Shown piece after piece: positions 1 to 7,004 of a DNA stretch of 38,769 nt. The notes beneath the pieces were generated by a model, which had not been told where the DNA came from, did not search any database, and saw nothing but the letters and a program-made list of their open reading frames with translations. Within the stretch, counting starts at the first letter, position 1. Every line of letters starts with the position of its first letter. Source of the DNA: a virus; the IMG/VR virus record IMGVR_UViG_3300036819_000332, positions 1 to 38,769 of that record. One strand, 5' to 3'. Both the position numbers and the translations under genes were made by a program.

Positions 1-744
1 ATGGACGCTTCTCGCACCGTCCGCTCATCCTGCCACGTTCGTAATTTCTCCGAACCTGGCCCGCTTTCCCGCCCGCTCACCGAACTCCCCTCCCCTCAGC
101 TCTACCTCGAACCTGGCCCCGGCATCGATTCCACCTTGCCCGCCGGCGTCGACTACCCCGGCATCGGTCATGTGAAGTCGACCGAGTCCGGACCCCGCCT
201 GGTCGGCGAGGTCCCCCAACCCCTGGCAGCGCAGCTGGATTTTGAAGACGCGCGCGAACGCGCCATGATCCGTCTTCTGTTCGCGGCGCGCGACCTGGCC
301 AACCGTGCGATGCAGCGCGTGCGCCAGCCGCACGGCATCGGCGAGTTCCTGGCCGCAACCCTGGCCGTCCTTCCTATCTTCTTCCGCTGCACCGAGTGTG
401 GCCGCACCGGCTCAGCGGTCGAGCTCGTGCGCCATCGCAAGCGCTGCAACGTCGGCCGCGTGCAGCACGCGCTTGAGCAGCTGAGCAAAACCGGCGTGCG
501 CGATATCGCGACCGCGCAGCTTTCCAAACCCGCCGTCGGCGATGGCCATCTGTGCCAGGACTGCGGCCGGCGCGACACCGCATGGCTGGTCGAAGAGCGG
601 CCCGCGAATGAGATCGATCTCGGATTGCTGAGAAGGAACCAGTCGGCCTCCGTCGAAACATCGAATGGCAAGCGCACCCTCTACACGCATCTGTGCCCCG
701 GCATCATCTCCAGCGCCGCCGCATCGCAAGGCGGTGCAGCATGA
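1..744 (+). CDS. zinc-finger protein, unknown function (possibly 5'-partial)
   Basis: 247-aa reading frame open from the first base of the window, so the real start may lie upstream. The first 70 residues are Pro/Ser-rich and look unstructured. The rest carries two probable zinc sites: C130-x2-C133 with H145-x3-C149, and C185-x2-C188 with H230-x-C232. The stop overlaps the ATG of the ParB-like gene (ATGA at 741-744), so the two are probably translated together. I recognise no family. The cysteine pairs suggest a small nucleic-acid-binding or regulatory phage protein, which is inference. Confidence 0.6.
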   Translation: MDASRTVRSSCHVRNFSEPGPLSRPLTELPSPQLYLEPGPGIDSTLPAGVDYPGIGHVKSTESGPRLVGEVPQPLAAQLDFEDARERAMIRLLFAARDLANRAMQRVRQPHGIGEFLAATLAVLPIFFRCTECGRTGSAVELVRHRKRCNVGRVQHALEQLSKTGVRDIATAQLSKPAVGDGHLCQDCGRRDTAWLVEERPANEIDLGLLRRNQSASVETSNGKRTLYTHLCPGIISSAAASQGGAA

Positions 745-2831
745 GTACTGCCAAAGCGAAATTGATTCCGACTTCTGAGCCCGTGTCGCCTGGTCCGGTC
801 CTGGCTCGGATAAATCCTGCAGCGCTCGGTGACCAGGACTTGGCGCAGCAGGTTCCTGAGCAGGTCGAGAGCATCGCGATCCTCGATCTGCGCGTTGCTC
901 CATGGAATGCACGTAAAACCATCGAGCCAAGCTCTCTCGCTGAGCTCGTCGCCAGTGTTGAGGCGCACCGAATTCAAGTCCCGCTACTCGTGCGCGCCTA
1001 CCGCAAACAGTTCTATGTGACGTCATCGCAGGGTTCGCCTGAGGACAAGGTCTGGTACCTCGCGTGTAAAAACATCGTGGGTCGCGAGAACCTCCTTGAA
1101 ACCTTCAGTCATCGGTCGCCGGAGGATAACCGAAAGGCTGCAGAAGCCGCGGCCACAAAGAGAAACGGCGATGGCAATTATGAGATCGTCTGCGGTCATC
1201 GCCGCTTCGCAGCTGCAAAACAGATCGGCATCAACTACGTGCCCTGCATCGTGCGCGAGCTCACCGATGATCAGGCCCGAGAGATTGGCCTGGTCGACAA
1301 CCTGCAGCGCGAAGATGTGCCGGCCATGGAAGAAGCCGACGCATACAACGAGCTCAAGCAGAGGCTGGGCACGCCGGCGGCGATCGCCGCGCGTGTCGGC
1401 AAAGATGTGTCCTACGTTACGCGGCGTCTCCAGTTGGTCTCCCTGGCTGAGATGCCGCGCCGGGCGCTGCAGGAGCGGCTGATCACAATCGATCATGCGC
1501 TCCTGTTCGCGCGTCTGGGCGCCGATGAGCAGAACGTCAATCTCAAGTGGTGTCTCAGGCCTGGCGCCGGCACGAAGGAAAAGCTTGAAGATGTGCTTGC
1601 ATCCGGCATCAAGGATCGCGACGGCAGCGGCCGCTACGGCTATTACGAAGCGCAGTCGGTGCTCGAACTCAAGTCGCACATCGAAGAGAATGTCGGTCGC
1701 AAGCTTTCGCGCGCGCCATGGGATCTCGATGACGCCGGGCTTTTCGGCGCGGCCGGCGCCTGCAGCTCGTGCCCATCGAACACCAAAGCGAACGATCTTC
1801 TCTTCGGCGATATGTCGATCGCCGCGGCGACGTGCGAGAACGGGGCATGCTTCGAACAGAAGCGCGATGCCTTTGTCCTGATTCGGCAGTCGAAAGCTTC
1901 GGATGATCTGCCGGCCGATCGCGGGCCGGCATTGCGGCTGAGTTGGAAGTCGACGACTGTCAAACCGCGTGTCTCGAAGAGCGAGGTTCTCGACGTCGAC
2001 GGCTTCACGATTGTTCAGACTTTCAAGCAGGGGCAATGGCTCGAGGCGAAGAAAGGCTCGTGCGAGTTCATTCGCACGGGCGTGACTGTCGACTGGAGTG
2101 ACGGCGGCGATCGCGGGTATATGCATTCAGGCGAGAAGCTGCGCAAGCCTGGCCAGATCCTCACCATCTGCATCGCGGAGGCCTGCAAGGCTCACAAGAA
2201 GAGCTACACCGGCGCCGCACGCAAGGCGAGTTCGAACAGTGGCTATGATCCGAAGGTCGAAGAGGAAAAGCGCGAGAAGCAGAAGCAGGCTGCGATCGTC
2301 GAATCGAAAATCCGCATGGCGGCCGCGACCGCGGCGGTCGAGAAAGTTAAGGCGATGCCGGCCGACGCCCTGCGCGCGATCGTGCTCAATCATCTGCCTG
2401 ACTGGTCTGAGCAGCTTCGGCTCTACGAAGCGCTCATGCCTGGCATCAAGAAGATCATCCAGACGGCCAAGCTTGACAGCGTCGAGTTTGCGCGCGCGGT
2501 CGCTGTCGCATCGATCGATCATCCTTCGTGCCGCGAGCACAATGATGCGAAATCCTACCGCAGCGAGTTCCTTGCGTCGCTGAAACGCATTGGCCACGAC
2601 GCATCAAAAGCTTGGCTCGCGCTCGGGAAGGCGAGAGTCGAGAAGGCCGCACCTCCTCCAAGAGGGGCTTCGTCGTCGAGCGCTCCGACCTCCAGCGCTT
2701 CGACGAAGCCGGCGGCCAAACCTGCCAAGAAGAAAACCGTTCTGCCTGCAGCTGCGCGCAAGCGCATCGCTGAGGCACAACGCAAGCGCTGGGCTGTCCA
2801 GGCGGCGAAGAAGAAAGCGGGCCGCAAATGA
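741..2831 (+). CDS. ParB-like nuclease/partition-domain protein
   Basis: 696 aa from the ATG at 741. The N-terminal half has the ParB/Spo0J layout: an NARKT box at about 56-60, then EIVCGHRRFAAAK (about 148-160, the ERR-type box), VDNLQRED (about 185-192), and a helix-turn-helix around 211-233. About 65 extra residues (about 85-147) sit between the first beta strands and the ERR box. A cysteine set (C341, C344, C365, C370) resembles the zinc-like cluster seen in some phage and plasmid ParB-like proteins. The C-terminus is a Lys/Ala-rich basic tail. No ParA follows, so classical partition is unlikely. Phage ParB-like proteins are usually DNA binders, nucleases or CTP-dependent clamps. Family confidence is high; role is not known. 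Confidence 0.85.
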   Translation: MSTAKAKLIPTSEPVSPGPVLARINPAALGDQDLAQQVPEQVESIAILDLRVAPWNARKTIEPSSLAELVASVEAHRIQVPLLVRAYRKQFYVTSSQGSPEDKVWYLACKNIVGRENLLETFSHRSPEDNRKAAEAAATKRNGDGNYEIVCGHRRFAAAKQIGINYVPCIVRELTDDQAREIGLVDNLQREDVPAMEEADAYNELKQRLGTPAAIAARVGKDVSYVTRRLQLVSLAEMPRRALQERLITIDHALLFARLGADEQNVNLKWCLRPGAGTKEKLEDVLASGIKDRDGSGRYGYYEAQSVLELKSHIEENVGRKLSRAPWDLDDAGLFGAAGACSSCPSNTKANDLLFGDMSIAAATCENGACFEQKRDAFVLIRQSKASDDLPADRGPALRLSWKSTTVKPRVSKSEVLDVDGFTIVQTFKQGQWLEAKKGSCEFIRTGVTVDWSDGGDRGYMHSGEKLRKPGQILTICIAEACKAHKKSYTGAARKASSNSGYDPKVEEEKREKQKQAAIVESKIRMAAATAAVEKVKAMPADALRAIVLNHLPDWSEQLRLYEALMPGIKKIIQTAKLDSVEFARAVAVASIDHPSCREHNDAKSYRSEFLASLKRIGHDASKAWLALGKARVEKAAPPPRGASSSSAPTSSASTKPAAKPAKKKTVLPAAARKRIAEAQRKRWAVQAAKKKAGRK

Positions 2832-3076
2832 ATGGTCCCGCTCTTGCCGTTGCAATCCGCAACCATGCCTCAATTCTTCGCGATGCAGATCAGAAGCCGC
2901 CGACGATCGGCGAGCTCGCAGACTGCAGCGATCTCGTCCTCGCATTAGCGCGCATCGTGGAGCGTAGCACTGAGCCGCGCGTGATAGGTCGAGCATTCGG
3001 CGCACCGGGCGACTGGGGCTATAACTCGCCGATCGGGAGAGCGCTCGCCGATATCCCCGAGAAAGGCGGCCGTTGA
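2828..3076 (+). CDS. small hypothetical protein
   Basis: 82 aa; the ATG overlaps the ParB-like stop (ATGA at 2828-2831), indicating translational coupling. The middle (IGELADCSDLVLALARIVE) looks helical. The tail with GAPGDWGYNSPIGRAL is typical of small phage early proteins. No family recognised, no membrane segment and no cysteine motif. Confidence 0.6.
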   Translation: MNGPALAVAIRNHASILRDADQKPPTIGELADCSDLVLALARIVERSTEPRVIGRAFGAPGDWGYNSPIGRALADIPEKGGR

Positions 3077-3522
3077 TGCTGATCAGTGTTCCCAACTCTT
3101 CCGAGCTCGCCACCCAGATGCTCACCGAGGGCTACACGGTACATGCGACGACGTCGATCACCAAAGGCCTGCCGCCAGGCGCGAAGCTGATCGGCGTCAC
3201 CTTCGCGGGCTCCCCGCAAATGCTTGTCCTGGTCTTCGAGGTTCCCGGCGAAGGCCTGGCGCGCGACATCGCGATCGAGGTTCGCGCTTCCAATCGCGCG
3301 AGCTGCTTCTGGGTAATTGAGCGCTTCGAGGATGGTCATAGTAAAGGCTACTGGACCGGAGAAAGCTCGCGCAGTTTCACGCCCAGCATAGATGCGGCAG
3401 TTCAATTTCGTCGGCGGCAGGATGCGCTTCCTATCAAATCATCGTGGCATTGGAAAGACTGCGCGATTGTGGAGCACAAATATGCGGATGGCCCCGATCC
3501 GGAGGGCGCATGCCCGCCGTGA
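3076..3522 (+). CDS. hypothetical early protein
   Basis: 148 aa. The ATG at 3076 overlaps the previous stop (TGATG); a TTG at 3073 is in frame but the ATG is the better start. The sequence is a mixed alpha/beta domain with a beta-rich core (LIGVTFAGSPQMLVLVFEVP). No catalytic motif is seen and I do not recognise the family. Its 3' end overlaps the next gene by 13 bases. Confidence 0.6.
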   Translation: MLISVPNSSELATQMLTEGYTVHATTSITKGLPPGAKLIGVTFAGSPQMLVLVFEVPGEGLARDIAIEVRASNRASCFWVIERFEDGHSKGYWTGESSRSFTPSIDAAVQFRRRQDALPIKSSWHWKDCAIVEHKYADGPDPEGACPP

Positions 3523-3758
3523 GCGGCACCTGCCGCTTCTGCGGATGCACGGAGGCCAATCCCTGCAACCTCCGGACTGGCGATAACTGTTGCTGGGTCG
3601 ACAGCGATCGCACAGTCTGCAGCAGGCCTTCGTGCATTCACGCGGAGATGATGAGGATGAAGAACTTCCGGAGAAGTGTCTTCGCTGCACAGAATGCGCG
3701 TGAGCGCGAACGGCGGGATCGAAAGAAGCATCCCCGCAGAAAGAGAAGGGCCGCGTGA
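3510..3758 (+). CDS. small cysteine-rich zinc-binding protein
   Basis: 82 aa. The ATG at 3510 is chosen because GGAGG lies at 3501-3505 and the N-terminus then reads MPAVSGTCRFCGCTEANPC. A C-x2-C-x-C pattern followed by CNLR, NCCW and VCSRPSC gives nine cysteines in about 40 residues, a small phage zinc-binding type that recurs in many phage genomes. The C-terminus is strongly basic (RERERRDRKKHPRRKRR), so nucleic-acid binding is likely. A longer GTG start at 3444 would overlap the previous gene heavily and is less likely. Confidence 0.65.
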   Translation: MPAVSGTCRFCGCTEANPCNLRTGDNCCWVDSDRTVCSRPSCIHAEMMRMKNFRRSVFAAQNARERERRDRKKHPRRKRRAA

Positions 3759-4105
3759 TGAATTCCGAGTTCACAAGTCTCCCCCTGCCGCCCTGGCCGG
3801 CGTTTGATGCGCGATCGATCTATTGCTCCGTCAGTGGTTGCGGCCAGGTGGCCGTGTGCGGGGTCTATTGCGAAGACTGCTACTTCGAGATTGCGGCCTT
3901 CGAAAAGGCGTTTGAAGAGAAAAAGGCGGCACGGCTCGCCAGGCAGCAGGCGGACGCCGGCAAGAGCTACATGGCGATCGCGATCGAGGCCGCCGCCCGC
4001 AATGAATGGGTCGGACTGCTGGGCATCATTGCGATCGCGATGGCGATGATCCTCATCGAATTCCTGCCCTGGCTCCGCGAGCTCGTTCGCATGTGGTGGT
4101 TCTAG
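3758..4105 (+). CDS. small protein with C-terminal membrane anchor
   Basis: 115 aa from the ATG at 3758, preceded by AGAGAAGGG and coupled to the previous gene by TGATG. A cysteine cluster (CSVSGCGQVAVCGVYCEDC, about residues 23-41) suggests a zinc knuckle. A helical charged stretch follows, then a single transmembrane segment near the C-terminus (GLLGIIAIAMAMILIEF), ending RMWWF. It is probably a membrane-tethered early protein. Function unknown. Confidence 0.6.
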   Translation: MNSEFTSLPLPPWPAFDARSIYCSVSGCGQVAVCGVYCEDCYFEIAAFEKAFEEKKAARLARQQADAGKSYMAIAIEAAARNEWVGLLGIIAIAMAMILIEFLPWLRELVRMWWF

Positions 4106-4681
4106 ATGGCGAATAAGAAAATCCTCTTCGAGCTGATCCAGCCGCCCGCCGGCACGCAGACCAGCGAGCCCTACGAGCTGATGAATGAGATGCGGGCGAA
4201 GTATCACCCGGAGCTCGAGCCGGCGCGGATCGCGCTGGCCTGGCGGCTTGAGTGGAAGCCGGACTCCGATCACCGGCTCATTCTCGGCATGTGCGTGAAG
4301 GCGACGGATCTTCAAAAGGAGCTCGTCGCCTGGGACTTTGTCATCCTTCTTAATCGCGAAGTGTGGGACGAGGAAGAATTCACGCGCGATCGCAAGCTTG
4401 CCTTGCTCGATCACGAGCTTTGCCACGCGGCGCGCGCAAAGACGAAGCTGCTGATCCCTCGCATCGACACGCGCGGCAGGCCTGTATGGCGCATGCGCGG
4501 CCATGACATCGAAGAGTTTCGCTGCATCGTCGAACGTCACGGCCTCTATAAGGCAGACCTTGAGCGGTTCTTCGAGGCGATCGTTCGCAACAAAAAAGGC
4601 CTGCCCTTCGAGAATCCGACGACCGATGCTCCGATCGCGCAGCAGGGGGAGCTCGGCTACGACGGAGGTCGGCCGAATTGA
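4106..4681 (+). CDS. putative phage metallopeptidase (HExxH)
   Basis: 191 aa, starting directly after the previous stop. It carries HELCH at 103-107, a zinc-peptidase HExxH motif in the context LALLDHELCHA, and a downstream GHDIEEF (132-138) that can supply the third ligand. Length and motif layout match a family of small phage-encoded putative metallopeptidases of about 150-200 aa whose substrate is unknown. It may act on a host protein early in infection; that is inference. Confidence 0.75.
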   Translation: MANKKILFELIQPPAGTQTSEPYELMNEMRAKYHPELEPARIALAWRLEWKPDSDHRLILGMCVKATDLQKELVAWDFVILLNREVWDEEEFTRDRKLALLDHELCHAARAKTKLLIPRIDTRGRPVWRMRGHDIEEFRCIVERHGLYKADLERFFEAIVRNKKGLPFENPTTDAPIAQQGELGYDGGRPN

Positions 4682-4883
4682 ATTTTGAAAGCTTGCGCCG
4701 GAGTGCGAGCTACGGCGCGAGGCGTGCGGCGGGGCCGGCTGATGCGGGATCGGTGAAAAATAGTTCGGGGCTTCGGCCCGTCTGAACTGGAGTAGCCCAT
4801 AGACCCATTGGCAAGCGCGCGTGATAGCGGAGCCAGCGATGAGACGCGCGCCGCCGCACAACTTGAAATGGAGGCAGTTGGAA
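4682..4883 (+). other. 202-bp gap with a UUCG-loop hairpin, no gene
   Basis: Non-coding by inspection. It holds a small hairpin, GGGC-TTCG-GCCC (4768-4779), a very stable tetraloop type, flanked by possible outer arms GTTC (4763-4766) and GAAC (4784-4787). No T-run follows, so it is not an obvious terminator. No tRNA T-arm consensus was found. Confidence 0.4.
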
Positions 4884-5375
4884 ATGCGAATCTATGTCGC
4901 CAGTTCCTGGCGGAACGAATATCAGCAAGAGGTTGTGAGACAGCTTCGCGCGATGGGGCACGACGTGTACGATTTTCGCGCAGGCGGTGATGGCTGGAGT
5001 GAATCCGATGGCGAGGGTGGATTCAGCTGGAAGCAGATCTCCTTCGATTGGCAGCACTGGACGCCAGAGCGGTATGTTCTCGCATTGACGAGCCCGGTGG
5101 CGCAGGCCGGATTTGATCGCGATATGAATGCTTTGAAGGGTTGCGATTGCTGCGTGTTTGTAATGCCGTGCGGACCCTCGGCAAGCATGGAGATGGGTTG
5201 GGCAGCTGGCGCTGGAAGATGGGTCGCGGCTTATATACCCGCGATGCGTGAACCCGATCTGATGGTCAAAATGGCGCATCTTGTCGCTTCGGAATGGTCT
5301 GCGGTCACCTCTTGGATCCGCGCGATTGATGTGACGCCGGTTTTGATCCCGGCGCAGATCGCGGGGCACGCGTGA
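4884..5375 (+). CDS. nucleoside 2-deoxyribosyltransferase-like protein
   Basis: 163 aa. The ATG at 4884 is chosen because GGAGG lies at 4870-4874 and the protein then starts MRIYVASSWRNEYQQ, the first strand and loop of the fold. Later parts fit the family: an acidic D80 in DRDMNAL, CDCCVFVMP (strand, about 87-95) and SASMEMGWAAG, whose E103 sits where the catalytic glutamate of nucleoside 2-deoxyribosyltransferases lies. Such enzymes cleave or transfer the base-deoxyribose bond. In a phage this could serve nucleotide salvage, base modification, or removal of a nucleotide signal. The latter roles are speculation. Confidence 0.7.
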   Translation: MRIYVASSWRNEYQQEVVRQLRAMGHDVYDFRAGGDGWSESDGEGGFSWKQISFDWQHWTPERYVLALTSPVAQAGFDRDMNALKGCDCCVFVMPCGPSASMEMGWAAGAGRWVAAYIPAMREPDLMVKMAHLVASEWSAVTSWIRAIDVTPVLIPAQIAGHA

Positions 5376-5857
5376 TGGCGACCATCGATCCTCCGATTAA
5401 TAAGAAGGAGCTGGAGGCCTTCGTTCTTGATCTCAATGAACTCATGGGCAGCGTCTCCAGGGGGAGCACCTATCGCGGCCTAACGATGATCGCCGGCGGT
5501 TTTGCAATGCTCCTCGAGACCTATGCAAAGCCGAACGCGGAGAATCCGGAGGGGATGTGCGACGACGTCCCGGCGTTTCGGCGCCATTTTGCCGACGTGG
5601 TAGCGCGCGCGGGATCCCCAGTTCCTCTGAGTGGCTCAGCTCGAGGGCAGCTCGAGGTCGGCACCAACGGAGCCGGCGAGGTTGTGATCAATCATCCTGA
5701 TCTCATGCCGGATGACAATGGCGTCGGGCATATTGTCTTTTCGGTCGAGCAGGCATTGAATCTTGCGCTCGTGCTCGAGGCGAAAGCGCGCGAGGCTGCG
5801 AAGGAGATCGGCGCGCAGATTATCGGAGAAGTCTCGCGAGCTCCTCATGCCGACTAA
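5375..5857 (+). CDS. hypothetical protein
   Basis: 160 aa, with ATG overlapping the previous stop (TGATG). An N-terminal helical part (KKELEAFVLDLNELM) is followed by a variable middle and a helical C-terminus (EQALNLALVLEAKAREAAKEIG). No motif or family recognised. Its 3' end overlaps the next gene by 11 bases. Confidence 0.55.
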   Translation: MATIDPPINKKELEAFVLDLNELMGSVSRGSTYRGLTMIAGGFAMLLETYAKPNAENPEGMCDDVPAFRRHFADVVARAGSPVPLSGSARGQLEVGTNGAGEVVINHPDLMPDDNGVGHIVFSVEQALNLALVLEAKAREAAKEIGAQIIGEVSRAPHAD

Positions 5858-6116
5858 ATCGAAAACGCCACGTGATTGGTCGCGCACCGGCACCGTGCAG
5901 GGTTTCGCTGAATATCTGCAGAAGCAAGCGGGCGCCTTTGTTGTGCTCGTGATTCGCCGCGATGACGCGGTGCTCTGCGTCGACAGCGCGATCGCGCTCA
6001 CCGATGCTGAGCAGCTCGTGACGACGAACTGGCCGGAGCTCGCTGCCGGCGTTACTGCCGCGCGCCAGGAGCAGAAAAGAACGGCGCGCTTGAACTGGGG
6101 AGACATGCGCGAATGA
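5847..6116 (+). CDS. hypothetical protein
   Basis: 89 aa. The ATG at 5847 gives MPTKSKTPRDWSRTG; upstream in-frame codons are Arg-rich and out-of-frame with the preceding gene, so they are unlikely to be translated. The core AFVVLVIRRDDAVLCVD looks like a buried beta hairpin, followed by helices. No family recognised. It overlaps the next small gene by ATGA. Confidence 0.5.
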   Translation: MPTKSKTPRDWSRTGTVQGFAEYLQKQAGAFVVLVIRRDDAVLCVDSAIALTDAEQLVTTNWPELAAGVTAARQEQKRTARLNWGDMRE

Positions 6117-6259
6117 ACGACTTCATCGATTGGCTTGCGGTGTTTCAGCGCGAGGTTAACGAACTCGGCATGCCGGCCTACGCCCTGCTCTGTGCGACGG
6201 CCGCGTGCTTCCTGGCGGCGTGGCTGATTTATTGCGGGCACCGACGGAACTTGAAATGA
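6113..6259 (+). CDS. 48-aa single-pass membrane protein
   Basis: Short gene starting at the ATGA junction (6113-6116). It begins MNDFIDWLAVFQ, has one transmembrane segment (YALLCATAACFLAAWLIYC, about residues 23-41) and ends with a basic HRRNLK tail. Coupling at both ends (ATGA at 6113 and at 6256) supports it being real. Function unknown; it could be a small inner-membrane early protein. Confidence 0.5.
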   Translation: MNDFIDWLAVFQREVNELGMPAYALLCATAACFLAAWLIYCGHRRNLK

Positions 6260-6465
6260 ATCGGGGCCCTCAGGCAGTCGTTCCTCATGTCTCGAAAGAG
6301 GCGCTCGATTGTGGGCGCACCATCGACGAGTGCCTGCATGGCTTCCTGGCTGAGTCTTACGGGATCGAGCGCGTTGTGCCGACCGGTGAGTCGAAGCTGC
6401 CTTTCATCTTCGCGCAGATGGTGCAGCTGGCGATCGACGCTGCGATGGAGAAGGTCGATGCCTGA
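6256..6465 (+). CDS. hypothetical protein
   Basis: 69 aa from the ATG at 6256, coupled to the membrane protein by ATGA. An upstream in-frame TTG start at 6205 would extend into the previous gene and is not needed. Contains a helical C-terminus (FIFAQMVQLAIDAAMEKVDA). No family recognised. Confidence 0.5.
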   Translation: MNRGPQAVVPHVSKEALDCGRTIDECLHGFLAESYGIERVVPTGESKLPFIFAQMVQLAIDAAMEKVDA

Positions 6466-6470
6466 GCAGT

Positions 6471-6668
6471 TCACTTTGTTTCGGAAGCCGGGGTGATGCG
6501 GAATGAGATCGCGGTGTTCGTTGCGTATTGGCTGAGCTGCCCGCATTTGGGGCATTGGATGTGTTCGCCGTCGACGTGAAGCAATCCAATCGGCGGAATC
6601 TTGTACGCGCAGTGAGGGCAGGGATGGGTGAGATCGAGGGTGTGGGGATTCAAAGGCTTGCCGCGCAT
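6471..6668 (-). CDS. zinc-ribbon protein on the minus strand
   Basis: 65 aa reading leftward from the ATG at 6668. It has two CxxC knuckles, LTHPCPHCAYKIPP and HIQCPKCGQ, separated by about 20 residues, a typical small zinc-ribbon layout. Similar short zinc ribbons with C-x2-C-x-Y-K-I-P-P are, from memory, frequent in Acidobacteriota genomes. The gene exactly fills the gap between 6465 and about 6720 where no convincing + gene exists. It opposes the early operon, so it is probably an independently transcribed regulator or accessory gene. Confidence 0.6.
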   Translation of the reverse strand: MRGKPLNPHTLDLTHPCPHCAYKIPPIGLLHVDGEHIQCPKCGQLSQYATNTAISFRITPASETK

Positions 6669-6675
6669 GATGGCC

Positions 6676-6681
6676 AGTATA
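6676..6681 (-). promoter_or_regulatory. possible -10 box for a leaderless minus-strand gene
   Basis: On the minus strand TATACT lies 7 nt before the ATG at 6668, the distance expected if transcription starts at or next to the ATG. No Shine-Dalgarno sequence precedes this ATG and no good -35 box is seen. Suggestive only. Confidence 0.25.
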
Positions 6682-6719
6682 GGGCGCCGCGGCGCCGGCC
6701 TGGGGACCATTGGCGCGGC

Positions 6720-7004
6720 GTGGGCCTGGTCGGTTCGCGGAATGTTCCGCCGGCGCAGCCGACGCGCTGGGAACACTTTCTGGATGAGCTCGGGATGACG
6801 GATGCAGACGCGCTCCTCGCTCTGCGAGAGCGGCATGTTTCTTCGGTCCGTGTGAGTAGGTTCGTGAACCGATGGTTCCGCAATGTCTTCATCCCGGAAT
6901 CGATCCTGGCCGAGCTCGATCTTCTTCGCACTCTCGATCAGATGCCTCTGCAGAGCATTCGGGTTTCACGGAGAAACGAATTTGAATTGGAAGGCGCCGA
7001 GTGA
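6720..7004 (+). CDS. hypothetical protein, start uncertain
   Basis: 94 aa if it starts at the GTG at 6720, or 69 aa from the ATG at 6795. The protein-like part runs NVPPAQPTRWEHFLDELG through FIPESILAELDLLRTLDQM. Codons further upstream lie opposite the minus-strand zinc-ribbon gene and look non-coding on this strand. The stop overlaps the next gene's GTG start (GTGA). No family recognised. Confidence 0.45.
   Translation: MGLVGSRNVPPAQPTRWEHFLDELGMTDADALLALRERHVSSVRVSRFVNRWFRNVFIPESILAELDLLRTLDQMPLQSIRVSRRNEFELEGAE

Noticed and set aside
4682-4883. tRNA or tRNA-like gene in the gap
   Set aside because: No GTTCRA T-arm, no acceptor stem with matching ends; only one short UUCG hairpin.
6459-6497. 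12-codon ORF after the 6256 gene
   Set aside because: Too short, weak start context, and overlaps the better supported minus-strand zinc-ribbon gene.
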